A stretch of 51,675 nucleotides of DNA from Actinomycetes bacterium (GTDB taxonomy: Bacteria > Actinomycetota > Humimicrobiia > Humimicrobiales > Humimicrobiaceae). The DNA is taken from NCBI GenBank assembly GCA_022396035.1, contig JAIOXO010000012.1, positions 1 to 51,675 on the forward strand, given 5' to 3'. Position numbers and translations under genes: made by a program. Below, in pieces: positions 14,598 through 23,747 of the stretch; the stretch's first letter is position 1, and every line of letters begins with the position of its first letter. Below the pieces are notes generated by a model. That model did no database searches and was not told the origin of the DNA. It worked only from the letters and a program-made list of their open reading frames with translations.

Positions 14598-17321
14598 TTG
14601 GCAAAGACACAATCACAGCAAACCAGTGAAAAAACTATGATCAAGGTGAATATAGACGGCAGGGCCCTGTATGCAGAACCCGGGTCCACCATACTGGAGA
14701 CATGTCTGGCCCAAGGTATTTTTATTCCCCATTTATGTTATGATTCCCGGCTCCAGCCACAGGGAGCCTGCAGACTGTGCCTGGTGGAAGTAGAGTCCAT
14801 GCCGGAAGCGGCGGCTTCCTGCGTAACCAGGCTGCAGGAAGGTATGAACATAAAGACCGATACCCCTCATATACGGGAACTAGTAAAAACCAATCTTCAG
14901 CTTATCATATCTGATCACCCCATGGATTGTATGACCTGTGAATCCTGCGGAAACTGTGCTTTACAGGACCTGGCGTACATGTATGATATTAAGGATGTGC
15001 ACTATGAGGGGAAGATGCATGAAAAAAAAGTGTTTGCCGACACCCCCTTTATATACAGGGATAACCAGAAGTGCATATTATGCGGCAGGTGCGTAAGGAT
15101 GTGTGATAATGTGGTAGGGGCTAATGCCATTGGATATGCGGGCCGGGGTTTTGAATGTGAGGTACTTTCTGCTTTTGAACAGTCACTGAAACAGACCGAT
15201 TGTGTATTTTGCGGCAACTGTATCTCTACCTGTCCGGTGGGGGCACTGGCCAGCAAGCCCTATATGAGGTCGGCAAGGGTTTGGGAGGTATCCAGGGTGA
15301 ATACCACCTGTCCTTATTGCGGGGTGGGCTGCAGTTTAACTCTACATGTTAAAAATAATAAGATAATCAATGTTTTTTCTGATACCGGAAAAAATTTACA
15401 TCAGGGCAATCTTTGCGTTAAAGGAAGATTTGGCCTTGATTTTGTGGGCAGCAAGCACCGGCTCACCAGTCCCCTGGTGCGGACCAGCAGGGGCAGTTAC
15501 CGGAAGACTGACTGGGATAAGGCCATAAAGAAAGTAGCAGACAGCTTAAACCAGATTAAAGAAAAATATGGTCCCGATTCCATAGCCTGTTTAAGCTCTG
15601 CAAAATGCACCAATGAGGAAAACTTTTTGATGTCCAAACTGGCCCGGGCAGCAATTGGCACCAATAATATTGATCACTGTGCAAGGTTGTGCCATGCTTC
15701 TACGGTAAGCGGGCTGATACCTACATTCGGAAGCGGGGCTATGACCAATTCAATAGATGACATAAAGGATGCCGATGTGGCTATCCTTATCGGCACCAAT
15801 ACCACAGAGGCGCATCCGGTTATAGGGTATGAGCTCATAAGATGTGTCCAGGAGGAAGGCTTAAAACTTATAGTTATTGACCCCAGGGACATACCCATAA
15901 CCAAATATGTCCATTTACACCTGAGACAGAAACCGGGTACAGATATTGCGGTACTGCTGGCAATGATGAAAGTAATACATGAAAACAATCTCTGCGACAC
16001 CCAGTTTATAGCCGGGAGGACAGAAGGCTTTGATGATTTCAGTCAGTGTTTTAAACATTTTTCAGTAGACCAGGCTGTAAACATATCAGGAGTGGACCGG
16101 AAAGATCTGATAGCAGCGGCCAAGCTTTACGGCTCAGTAAAAAATGCCCTAATATTTTATGCCATGGGGATTACCCAGCATACCTGTGGAACAGATAATG
16201 TCATAGCGATTGCCGATCTGGCCATGATGACCGGAAATGTGGGCAGGAAAGGGGCAGGCGTAAATCCCCTCAGGGGCCAGAACAATGTGCAGGGAGCCTG
16301 TGATATGGGGGCCTTACCGGATCTTTTAAGCGGATATCAGGGAGTAAGCCAGGATAATATAAGGTGGAGGTTTGAAAAGATGTGGCAGAGACCGCTTCCG
16401 GTTTCGAAGGGGCTTACGGTAACCGAAATAATAGATGGTGCCAATACCGGAAAGATAAAAGCTTTATACATAATGGGGGAGAACCCCATGTTAAGCGATC
16501 CGGATATCTTACATGTAGCCCAGGCTTTAAAGAAATTGGAATTTCTGGTGGTACAGGATATATTTTTTACTGAGACCACAGAGTTTGCCCATGTGGTACT
16601 TCCCGGAGTTTGTTTTGCAGAAAAAGATGGAACCTTTACTAATACCGAGAGGAGGGTCCAGAGAGTAAGGAAAGCAGTCCAGGCTCCCGGCCTGGCTATG
16701 GATGATTATAAAATCATAACCAAAATTTCTACCGCCCTGGGGTATCCCATGGAATACAGTCATCCTTCCCAGATAATGGAGGAAATTGCCAGCCTTACTC
16801 CCATCTATGGGGGGATAAGCTTTAGCCGGCTGGATGAAGGCTCTCTTCAATGGCCCTGCAGGCAGCAAGAGGATGCTGGGACCAGCATCCTGCATACCAA
16901 TGGTTTCAGCAAGGGAAAAGGCAGTTTTATACCGGTAAAGCATCTGCCTCCAGCGGAAGTGCCGGATAAGGATTTCCCCTTTATTTTAACTACCGGCAGG
17001 TTGTTGTATCAGTTTCATACCAGGACCATGACCGGCAAGGTGAAGGGCTTAAATGAGCTGGCGCCTTTTAACCTGGTGCACATAAATGATGAGGATGCTC
17101 GGAAGATGGGTCTGGCTGAAGGAGACAGGGTTATAGTAAAGTCACGGAGGGGCCAGATAAAGGCCAGAGCGCTGATAAATTCAAAGATAAAGCCGGGAGT
17201 GGTATTTATACCTTTCCATTATTCAGATTCTCCTGCCAACCGGCTTACCAATCCGGCAGTGGACCCCAAGGCCAAGATACCGGAATACAAAGCCTGTGCA
17301 GCGATCATAGAAAAAGCGTAA
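14598..17321 (+). CDS. fdhA: Formate dehydrogenase catalytic subunit, Cys type, with NuoG-like N-terminus
   Basis: This 907-residue subunit oxidises formate or reduces CO2 at a Mo/W bis-MGD centre. The N-terminus is a [2Fe-2S] ferredoxin (Cys47, 58, 61, 75), then a His107/Cys111-114-117-120 NuoG-type motif, then two [4Fe-4S] motifs (Cys159-169 and Cys202-212). The FDH proper begins near 235 with its own [4Fe-4S] (CPYCGVGC, Cys273). The metal ligand is Cys365 in CARLCHASTV, the position that is selenocysteine in many homologues, followed by the family's adjacent His. MoCo-contact segments such as GENPMLSDPD and the C-terminal dinucleotide-binding domain (TTGRLLYQFHTRTMTG) are intact. Start is TTG. 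Its stop overlaps the fdhD remnant ATG (TAATG). Confidence 0.95.
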   Translation: MAKTQSQQTSEKTMIKVNIDGRALYAEPGSTILETCLAQGIFIPHLCYDSRLQPQGACRLCLVEVESMPEAAASCVTRLQEGMNIKTDTPHIRELVKTNLQLIISDHPMDCMTCESCGNCALQDLAYMYDIKDVHYEGKMHEKKVFADTPFIYRDNQKCILCGRCVRMCDNVVGANAIGYAGRGFECEVLSAFEQSLKQTDCVFCGNCISTCPVGALASKPYMRSARVWEVSRVNTTCPYCGVGCSLTLHVKNNKIINVFSDTGKNLHQGNLCVKGRFGLDFVGSKHRLTSPLVRTSRGSYRKTDWDKAIKKVADSLNQIKEKYGPDSIACLSSAKCTNEENFLMSKLARAAIGTNNIDHCARLCHASTVSGLIPTFGSGAMTNSIDDIKDADVAILIGTNTTEAHPVIGYELIRCVQEEGLKLIVIDPRDIPITKYVHLHLRQKPGTDIAVLLAMMKVIHENNLCDTQFIAGRTEGFDDFSQCFKHFSVDQAVNISGVDRKDLIAAAKLYGSVKNALIFYAMGITQHTCGTDNVIAIADLAMMTGNVGRKGAGVNPLRGQNNVQGACDMGALPDLLSGYQGVSQDNIRWRFEKMWQRPLPVSKGLTVTEIIDGANTGKIKALYIMGENPMLSDPDILHVAQALKKLEFLVVQDIFFTETTEFAHVVLPGVCFAEKDGTFTNTERRVQRVRKAVQAPGLAMDDYKIITKISTALGYPMEYSHPSQIMEEIASLTPIYGGISFSRLDEGSLQWPCRQQEDAGTSILHTNGFSKGKGSFIPVKHLPPAEVPDKDFPFILTTGRLLYQFHTRTMTGKVKGLNELAPFNLVHINDEDARKMGLAEGDRVIVKSRRGQIKARALINSKIKPGVVFIPFHYSDSPANRLTNPAVDPKAKIPEYKACAAIIEKA

Positions 17322-17580
17322 TGGAAGATATTATTGAATTTGGCCGGCAGATAGATATACAGAAAGTAAACAAAGACAGTAGACACAATGAAATAGATTA
17401 TATACCGGTAGAAGCTGCACTGAAAATAATTCTAAACGGGCGCTCTGTTCTAAGCAAAGGGAAAAATATTATTTTTTACTGAAGATATTTCCAGGTATAA
17501 TTGCCTGGACAAGGTTATAGGCTACATGGCCAGGGCAGGGAAGATTCAATATCTATTCAGGCAGCGAGCGGGTAAAATAA
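17321..17580 (+). pseudogene. fdhD: fdhD remnant with large internal deletion and frameshift
   Basis: FdhD delivers sulfur to the formate dehydrogenase cofactor and is normally about 260 residues. Here an ATG coupled to the fdhA stop opens a frame with NKDSRHNEIDYIPVEAALKI and LKIILNGRS, typical of the FdhD N-terminus, but stops at 17482 after 53 residues. In the next frame, from about 17454, the sequence reads LFFTEDISRYNCLDKVIGYM, which is the conserved FdhD C-terminal EDxxRHNAxDKVIG motif. About 150 residues between them, including the CxxC sulfurtransferase loop, are gone. The second frame runs on to 17639, overlapping mobA. I infer a deletion that joined the two ends out of frame. Confidence 0.75.
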
Positions 17581-18327
17581 ATGGAAGTTTCAGGGATAAT
17601 ACTGTGCGGGGGTCAAAGCAGGAGGTTTGGACCCAATAAGCTAAAACTTAAAATTGGAAGACTCCCCCTGATAATAAATCAGATATTTAAATTAAGCTTT
17701 TTCTGCACCCGTATTATCTTAAGCACCTCTACTGAAAATAAGGCTGTTTTAACCGGTTACCTGCATAAAATAGACCGCTATGTTAAACCATTTGCTTCCT
17801 GTATGCATAAATTAAAGGGAGAAGAATTTTTTTTGCCCCCCGTTGATTTAGTGGAAGACAACCCCATGTTTACCTTCCGGGGCCATTCTGGCCCCATGAT
17901 TGGCCTGTATTCGGGGCTGCAGAAAGCCAGGTGCAAATACAGTCTGGTGGCTGCTGCTGACATGCCCCTTATAGGGTACAAACTGTTAAAAATGATGAAA
18001 TCGGAAGCGGTTAAGGGAAAAAAGGATGCATATATAATAAGGACCGACCGGGGCTATGAATCCTTATGTGGAATTTATTCCAGGAATTGTTTAAAGGTGA
18101 TGGAAAAGAATATCCTGAATTCAGAACTGAAGATATCTGATTGTTATCCCCTGCTTGAGGTTAAGATCTTAGAGTTTGAACAATGGCGCCGGCAGGGCAT
18201 TGATGAATTAAATTTTATAAATATAAACAGAAAAGCAGACTACCATAAATTTAAACAGGTCTGGGGACCTGATTACAGCAGCTATACGGATTTTATCAGC
18301 AGGTGGTCTGAATTATTCTTTAGGTAA
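17581..18327 (+). CDS. mobA: Molybdenum cofactor guanylyltransferase-like protein
   Basis: MobA adds GMP to molybdopterin to make the MGD cofactor used by formate dehydrogenase. The nucleotide-binding signature GIILCGGQSRRFGPNK opens the protein, GPMIGLYSGL lies near residue 101 and AAADMPLIG (metal-binding Asp) near 122. It is 248 residues, longer than the usual 190-200, with an insert around residues 60-95 and a longer C-terminus. It begins directly after the fdhD remnant. Some bacteria fuse FdhD and MobA, so the neighbouring arrangement is natural. Confidence 0.85.
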   Translation: MEVSGIILCGGQSRRFGPNKLKLKIGRLPLIINQIFKLSFFCTRIILSTSTENKAVLTGYLHKIDRYVKPFASCMHKLKGEEFFLPPVDLVEDNPMFTFRGHSGPMIGLYSGLQKARCKYSLVAAADMPLIGYKLLKMMKSEAVKGKKDAYIIRTDRGYESLCGIYSRNCLKVMEKNILNSELKISDCYPLLEVKILEFEQWRRQGIDELNFININRKADYHKFKQVWGPDYSSYTDFISRWSELFFR

Positions 18328-18376
18328 ACTGACAGCTGGCTAAATTTTTTTTCATTTTTCCATTATAATCTAGCTT

Positions 18377-18829
18377 ATGTATTTAGAATCAGCGAAAAAA
18401 TTTTTATATGGGGTTACAGCGGCGGCAGCTATAATTTTGCTGAGTATTTCTCTTCTATCCTGTTCTGCTGTAGAAGATCTGGAAAGAAAGATAATTAACC
18501 GGTTTACCAGTGAAGAGAGCCTGGACAGGGCAGTTGAGACCACCCAGGATTTTTTCGATGCACTGATGGCCAAAGACTATCAGCAGGCGTATCAGATGAT
18601 AAGCAGCCAGGATAAACAGGAACACAGCTATGATCAGTTTGTCCAGGAGTTTGATGATGTTACCGATATAATATTTTTTGAAATAAACTGGGTTGAGGTA
18701 AAAAATAATATAGCGGTGATAGGTATAGATTTTATGGATTCATATGATGGCGAGGAAAAGCTGTATAAAGACCAGGAAGTATCTCTGGTAAAAGAAGATG
18801 AAGAATGGAAAATAAATTTTTGGAAGTAA
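18377..18829 (+). CDS. Predicted lipoprotein, NTF2-like/DUF4878-type
   Basis: A 150-residue secreted lipoprotein: basic start, hydrophobic stretch AAAAIILLSISLL, lipobox LLSC at residues 26-29, so Cys29 would be lipidated. The mature part has AVETTQDFFDALMAKDYQQAYQM and a C-terminal strand pattern ending DEEWKINFW, typical of the NTF2-like fold of DUF4878/DUF4864 lipoproteins. Function unknown. It lies between mobA and ymdB without clear link to either. Confidence 0.75.
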   Translation: MYLESAKKFLYGVTAAAAIILLSISLLSCSAVEDLERKIINRFTSEESLDRAVETTQDFFDALMAKDYQQAYQMISSQDKQEHSYDQFVQEFDDVTDIIFFEINWVEVKNNIAVIGIDFMDSYDGEEKLYKDQEVSLVKEDEEWKINFWK

Positions 18830-18859
18830 AGTAAAATCAAAATATAGAAAGGCATACAG

Positions 18860-19648
18860 TTGAAATTACTATTTTTAGGCGATATTTTCGGGAAGCCGGG
18901 AAGAGATGCAATAAAGAATAATCTGGCCCAGCTGGTAAGCAAACAGGAAATCGATGTGGTAATTGCCAATGGAGAAAATGCTGCAGGAGGCCTGGGCATT
19001 ACTCCCAGAATAAGTGATAATCTTCTGGGAATGGGCATTGATGTATTAACCAGCGGAAACCATATCTATAAGAAAAAGGAGATATACGAGTATCTGGAGC
19101 AGCAGCCGAGACTGCTTAAACCGGCAAACTATCCCCCCTCCACCCCGGGCAGGGGGTTCCATATATTTTCCAATCAGAATACAGGACAGAAGAATATTGC
19201 GGTAGTAAATATTTGCGGCCGGGTATTTGTGGAAAACCTGGATTGTCCTTTCAGGCGGATAGAGGATATTCTGAGGAAAATAAAAAAAGAAACCAATGTA
19301 ATTATTGTTGATTTTCATGGTGAAGTTACTTCGGAGAAGGTAGCCATGGGCTGGTTTCTTGATGGCAGGGTGAGTGCGGTTATAGGAACCCATACCCATG
19401 TTCAAACTGCGGATGAAAGGATCCTGCCCAATGGAACCGCTTATATCACCGATGCCGGTATGGTAGGTCCCCGGGATTCGGTTATAGGAGTAAAAAAAGA
19501 GATAATAATTGAAAGATTTATAAAGGCAATGCCCCATAAGTTTGAAGTGTCAAACTCTGATGTGTGGATAAATGGAGTGGTTTTAGATATCGATATGGCT
19601 ACCGGGCATGCCAATAGTATAGAGCGTATAAATATGGCTGCAGACTGA
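18860..19648 (+). CDS. ymdB: YmdB-family metallophosphoesterase
   Basis: This 262-residue protein belongs to the YmdB/TIGR00282 group, dinuclear-metal phosphoesterases with cyclic-nucleotide phosphodiesterase activity in Bacillus. Ligand motifs are LFLGDIFGKPGRD at the start, ANGENAAGG near 35, TSGNHIYKK near 64, VDFHGEVTSEK near 148 and GTHTHVQTAD near 177. Start is TTG with AGAAAGG about 8 bp upstream. Its stop codon is immediately adjacent to the converging malQ stop, with no terminator between them. Confidence 0.9.
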   Translation: MKLLFLGDIFGKPGRDAIKNNLAQLVSKQEIDVVIANGENAAGGLGITPRISDNLLGMGIDVLTSGNHIYKKKEIYEYLEQQPRLLKPANYPPSTPGRGFHIFSNQNTGQKNIAVVNICGRVFVENLDCPFRRIEDILRKIKKETNVIIVDFHGEVTSEKVAMGWFLDGRVSAVIGTHTHVQTADERILPNGTAYITDAGMVGPRDSVIGVKKEIIIERFIKAMPHKFEVSNSDVWINGVVLDIDMATGHANSIERINMAAD

Positions 19649-21136
19649 CTACAGCCTTCCGTAGATCCTGGTAAAATCTGTCAGTCTCTGGGCTGATGTG
19701 TGGTCCAGCCGGTATTGGGGGCAAAGAGCCCATTTCCAGTTATGGCCTACAGTAGCCGGAAGGTTCATCCGGGCGCTGCTATCCAGGCCCAGTACATCCT
19801 GCATGGGTGTAATACAGGCTTCTGCTACAGACTGCATGGCCAGCCTTATAAGTTCGAAGTGTACATTATCTTTATCTATATGTTTGCCGGTGTACTGGTC
19901 CAGCCGTTCTTTTTGTTGGGCTGTAGCTTCGTTAATATACCAGCCAATGGCAGTATTATTATCATGGGTGCCGGTGTAGGCAAAACAGTTGCAGTCATAG
20001 TTATGGGGCATGTAGGCATGGTCATCCTGCCCAAAGGCAAACAACAATACTTTCATGGTGGGGAGCCGGTAGTGGTTCAATACCTCCCTTACATCATCAG
20101 TAATGTATCCCAGGTCCTCTGCTATTATGGGCAGCTGCTTGTACTGTGACTCAAGATGGTCAAAAAAATCATATACCGGAACCTTCACCCAGCTTCCATT
20201 TATGGCATCCTTTTCTGTGGCGGGAATCTCCCAGTAAGCAACCAATCCCCTGAAATGGTCTATCCGGGTAAGGTCAAACAGGCTAAAGTTATGGGCCAGC
20301 CGGTTTGACCACCAGCTGTACCGGTCGGCCTTTATCCGGTCCCAGTTATAAACCGGGTTTCCCCATAGCTGTCCCTGGGAACAAAAATAATCGGGAGGGA
20401 CTCCGGAAACAGCCAGCGGCTGGCCTTCATTATCTAATTTAAATATATGGGGGTTTGCCCATACCTCAGCGCTGTCCATAGATGGGTATATGGGCATATC
20501 ACCTATTATTTTAATATTTTTATGGTTACAGTAGTTCTTTAAATCCATCCATTGCCTGTAAAGGCTGTATTGTATAAATTTTTCTTTTTGAATCTGGCTG
20601 CTGTACTGTTTTTGTATCTGGTTTAATGAGTCAGGGTCTCTGTTTTTTAATTCCGGTGGCCATTGATTCCAGGGCCGGGAACAAATATTAGATTTTATGA
20701 TAGTAAACAGGCAGAAATCATCCAGCCACCAGCCATAGTTTTGGCAAAAAGGGTTAAAATCTTCAGGCGGCTGCTGGCTAAAATTTATCATTGCTTCATT
20801 TATTAAGTTTTTCTTTAAATCCCAGGCAGACTGGTAATCAACTCCTGTTTCTTGTGGTTTAATTGGTGGAGGTATGTTTGCAGGATTAACCAGCTGCCTA
20901 TCAGCTAATTCTTCGATGCTGATAAACAGGGGGTTTAAGGCAAAAGCCGAACTGCTGCTATAGGGGGAATGAAAATCCCCGGCAGAGGTAGGGTTTAGAG
21001 GCAATATCTGCCAGTATTTCTGACCGGCCCGGGCAAGGTAGTCGGCAAAATGATAGGCACCGCTGCCAAAATCCCCCAGGCCATAAGCAGCAGGGAGTGA
21101 GGTTATATGCAGCAGAATTCCGCTACCCCTTTCCAT
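19649..21136 (-). CDS. malQ: 4-alpha-glucanotransferase (GH77)
   Basis: MalQ transfers maltooligosaccharide segments between alpha-1,4-glucans. Seen are GSGILLHITSLPAAYGLGDFG at the start, GDMPIYPSMDSAEVWANP, the nucleophile in TRIDHFRG, the acid/base in IIAEDLG and TGTHDNNT near residue 383. Length (495) fits GH77 bacterial enzymes. I chose the ATG at 21136 because AAGGAGG lies 5 bp upstream; an ATG at 21154 would start inside treY without such a site. It overlaps treY by 14 bp and is the last gene of the glucan/trehalose operon. Confidence 0.93.
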   Translation of the reverse strand: MERGSGILLHITSLPAAYGLGDFGSGAYHFADYLARAGQKYWQILPLNPTSAGDFHSPYSSSSAFALNPLFISIEELADRQLVNPANIPPPIKPQETGVDYQSAWDLKKNLINEAMINFSQQPPEDFNPFCQNYGWWLDDFCLFTIIKSNICSRPWNQWPPELKNRDPDSLNQIQKQYSSQIQKEKFIQYSLYRQWMDLKNYCNHKNIKIIGDMPIYPSMDSAEVWANPHIFKLDNEGQPLAVSGVPPDYFCSQGQLWGNPVYNWDRIKADRYSWWSNRLAHNFSLFDLTRIDHFRGLVAYWEIPATEKDAINGSWVKVPVYDFFDHLESQYKQLPIIAEDLGYITDDVREVLNHYRLPTMKVLLFAFGQDDHAYMPHNYDCNCFAYTGTHDNNTAIGWYINEATAQQKERLDQYTGKHIDKDNVHFELIRLAMQSVAEACITPMQDVLGLDSSARMNLPATVGHNWKWALCPQYRLDHTSAQRLTDFTRIYGRL

Positions 21137-23747
21137 ATGGCCCTCCTTCTGCATGTAGCATGGCTAGGGGGAAAACTTTTAGTATATCCCCAATGAATAT
21201 ATTACCGCTTTCTATTTTCTCTCCGGTTAGCAAATTGTATAAATTAGTATAAGGAATGGTGGTGCGGGTATTCTGGTATACTGCTTTTCCCAGAGGTTTT
21301 TGGTTAAAACTAACCAGTTGGGTAAAAAACCGGGGGGCAATGGTTATTATACTCTGGGAGCCCAGATTTCTGGAAAAAGCTACGATATTGTATTTAAATC
21401 TGCCTTTAATTGGCAGGGGCTTAAAATCTCCCTTAATAAACAGGTTTTGGTATTTAGTTCTTGCCTGCAGGGCTTTATAAATTAAAAATAGCTTGGCCAG
21501 GTCGGATTGCCGGTCATCTAAAATTTGGCCGGCCAGATTATTAGAATCTCTTTTTCCCTTTATATCCTGCAGCATTTTTATCCTCCGGCCATAGTTTACA
21601 GGCCTCCGGTTATCAGGGTCAACCAGGCTGAAATCTTCCAGCTCGCTTCCCTGGTAGAAGTCAGGTATTCCCGGACTGGTAATCTTTATCAGGACCTGGG
21701 ACAGGGAACTAAATGACTGAAAATAACTTATCTCGGTTACCCAATGGCTAAAATCATCCATAAACCGGCTGTCTTCGGTGAGCCGGTCAAAAAAGAGAAT
21801 GAATGCCTTTTCATATCTGTTATCCGGCCTGATCCAGGCAGTATGCACCTTGGCTTCCCTTACTGCCTTAATAATATAGGACTGCATTCTTGATTTGAAC
21901 TGTTTCTGATGGTCAGAAGTCCAGGCTCCAACCATAGCCTGGTAAAGAAAATATTCATCATTGCGGTCAGGATAAAAACTGTTGCCAATCCTGGTTCTCT
22001 TGGATTGATTTAATTTTTTCCAGAGCTTTAATTTTTGCTGCCATCGCCCGGGTATTTCAGATAAAACATTTAACCGTAACCGGGCATCCTCGCCTCTTTT
22101 GGTATCATGGGTGGAGGTAGCATTCAAGCTGCGGGGCCAATCTGATTGCCGGTTCTGGCAAAAATGATAAAAATCAGCTAGTTTTATGCCGAATTTATCC
22201 GGGGATGAGCCTACCTCATTTAAACTTAACAGGCGATTATATTTATATAGAAGGGTATCTTCAAAACCCTTGGCCATCAGGGGACCTGTAAGCTGTTGAA
22301 ATCTTGCTTTAAATTTTTTATGGCCTGCTTTTTTAAAAAGACGGGCTATAAATTTTATCTCCCCCACCAGGTGAGGCTGGCTGGCTGCAGCCTGCCTCAC
22401 TGCCTGATTTAAAAATTTCTGATCCTGCCGGCTGGCTTTGGTGTTAATATAAGTGCGGTACACAGGGAATGCGGCTAGAAGTGCGGTCAGGGCTGCAGTC
22501 AGGCTGCGGGGGCTGAAATCTTGGGCATCCGGTAGGCTGGGAGCAGTTTTTAAGAGCTGGCGGGCAAGATTGTCCAGGTCTCCCTGCATATGCTTTTCCA
22601 AGATCATTTTTTTTGCCTGGTAGGCCATGGAGCTGAAATCATTATGGTTTCCGGTAAAGCTTTTATATATCCGGTCAAAAGCTGCCTGGTTCCGGGTGTT
22701 GCAGAAGATGCCGTTTAGCTGGTTTAAATAATCATAGCCGGTAGTCCCGTAAACCGGCCACTCTGCAGGCAGATTTTCCTTCTGCCCCAGTATCTTTTCC
22801 ACTAATATAAACCGTAACCCCAGATATGACTTCAGTCTTTTTAGATACTGGAGAGGGTTATAAAGGCCATCTATGTGGTCAACCCTTACCCCCTGTATAA
22901 TTTTTTTACGGGCTAATTCTTTCAGGGCCTGGTGCATATAATTAAAAACTTCTTTTCTCTCGGTAGCCGCAGAGATAAGGTGGTTGATGGTAAAAAAACG
23001 GCGGTAGTTTATAAGCTCATTGGCCATTTTATAATAACTCAGCCTGAAATTTTGCTTATGGGCCAGGCTGAAATAAAGAGAGGAATCCTGATTTATTTTT
23101 CCCAGTAGCTGATCTATATAGTTCTTTATTTTACTGTCATTATTATAAAGCTGGTATAGCCTGGCAGTATCAGGTTCCGGCAGTAAATCATTTAGTTGCG
23201 GTGGAGCGCTGTCATTAAAAATTGCTGAATAAGTATTCAGGCTCAAGGGGAAAAGATGCTGATAATATTTAAAGCATAATCCTTCCGGCGCCAGTACCAC
23301 CTTTATCTTCCCCTGGCTGAAAGCCTTACGGTGAGCCTGACCCAGAAAGGGAGCCAGCAGCCTGCTTTTGAGCTGGGGCGAAGGGTGGTTCCAGTCAATA
23401 TCAAAATATTTAGAATATTCAGATTTTTTACCCCGGTAAAATATATCCAGTATCAGGGGGTTGTCTTTAACATAAGCCATATGATTGGGAACAATATCCT
23501 GCAGCCAGTCTATGTTTAATTCCTTGAGTTCGGCCGAAAGTTTTAATAACTGGCTGTAGCCTCCCAGCTGCCTGCTTACCCGGCCGCAGTCTATGGTGTC
23601 ATAACTGCTGCCTTGAGAGCGGTACTCTAAAACCGGGGAGGCATACAGGGTATCTATTCCCAGCTGGCTGAGATAGCCGGCAATTTTTTGTGCTTGGGAG
23701 AAATTAAAATCGGATGAGAACTGAATCCTGTAAGTAGCAACAGCCAT
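21123..23747 (-). CDS. treY: Malto-oligosyltrehalose synthase
   Basis: TreY isomerises the reducing-end alpha-1,4 bond of maltodextrins to alpha,alpha-1,1, making maltooligosyltrehalose. Evidence is the N-terminal TYRIQFSSDFNFSQAQK, LGIDTLYASPVLEYRSQGSSYD, DIVPNHMAY, the catalytic GVRVDHIDGLYNP (nucleophile Asp), LVEKILG and STHDTKRGEDAR. 874 residues is typical or slightly long. Its start overlaps the stop of the GH57 gene by one base. With TreZ it forms the complete TreYZ trehalose pathway. Confidence 0.94.
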   Translation of the reverse strand: MAVATYRIQFSSDFNFSQAQKIAGYLSQLGIDTLYASPVLEYRSQGSSYDTIDCGRVSRQLGGYSQLLKLSAELKELNIDWLQDIVPNHMAYVKDNPLILDIFYRGKKSEYSKYFDIDWNHPSPQLKSRLLAPFLGQAHRKAFSQGKIKVVLAPEGLCFKYYQHLFPLSLNTYSAIFNDSAPPQLNDLLPEPDTARLYQLYNNDSKIKNYIDQLLGKINQDSSLYFSLAHKQNFRLSYYKMANELINYRRFFTINHLISAATERKEVFNYMHQALKELARKKIIQGVRVDHIDGLYNPLQYLKRLKSYLGLRFILVEKILGQKENLPAEWPVYGTTGYDYLNQLNGIFCNTRNQAAFDRIYKSFTGNHNDFSSMAYQAKKMILEKHMQGDLDNLARQLLKTAPSLPDAQDFSPRSLTAALTALLAAFPVYRTYINTKASRQDQKFLNQAVRQAAASQPHLVGEIKFIARLFKKAGHKKFKARFQQLTGPLMAKGFEDTLLYKYNRLLSLNEVGSSPDKFGIKLADFYHFCQNRQSDWPRSLNATSTHDTKRGEDARLRLNVLSEIPGRWQQKLKLWKKLNQSKRTRIGNSFYPDRNDEYFLYQAMVGAWTSDHQKQFKSRMQSYIIKAVREAKVHTAWIRPDNRYEKAFILFFDRLTEDSRFMDDFSHWVTEISYFQSFSSLSQVLIKITSPGIPDFYQGSELEDFSLVDPDNRRPVNYGRRIKMLQDIKGKRDSNNLAGQILDDRQSDLAKLFLIYKALQARTKYQNLFIKGDFKPLPIKGRFKYNIVAFSRNLGSQSIITIAPRFFTQLVSFNQKPLGKAVYQNTRTTIPYTNLYNLLTGEKIESGNIFIGDILKVFPLAMLHAEGGPYGKG

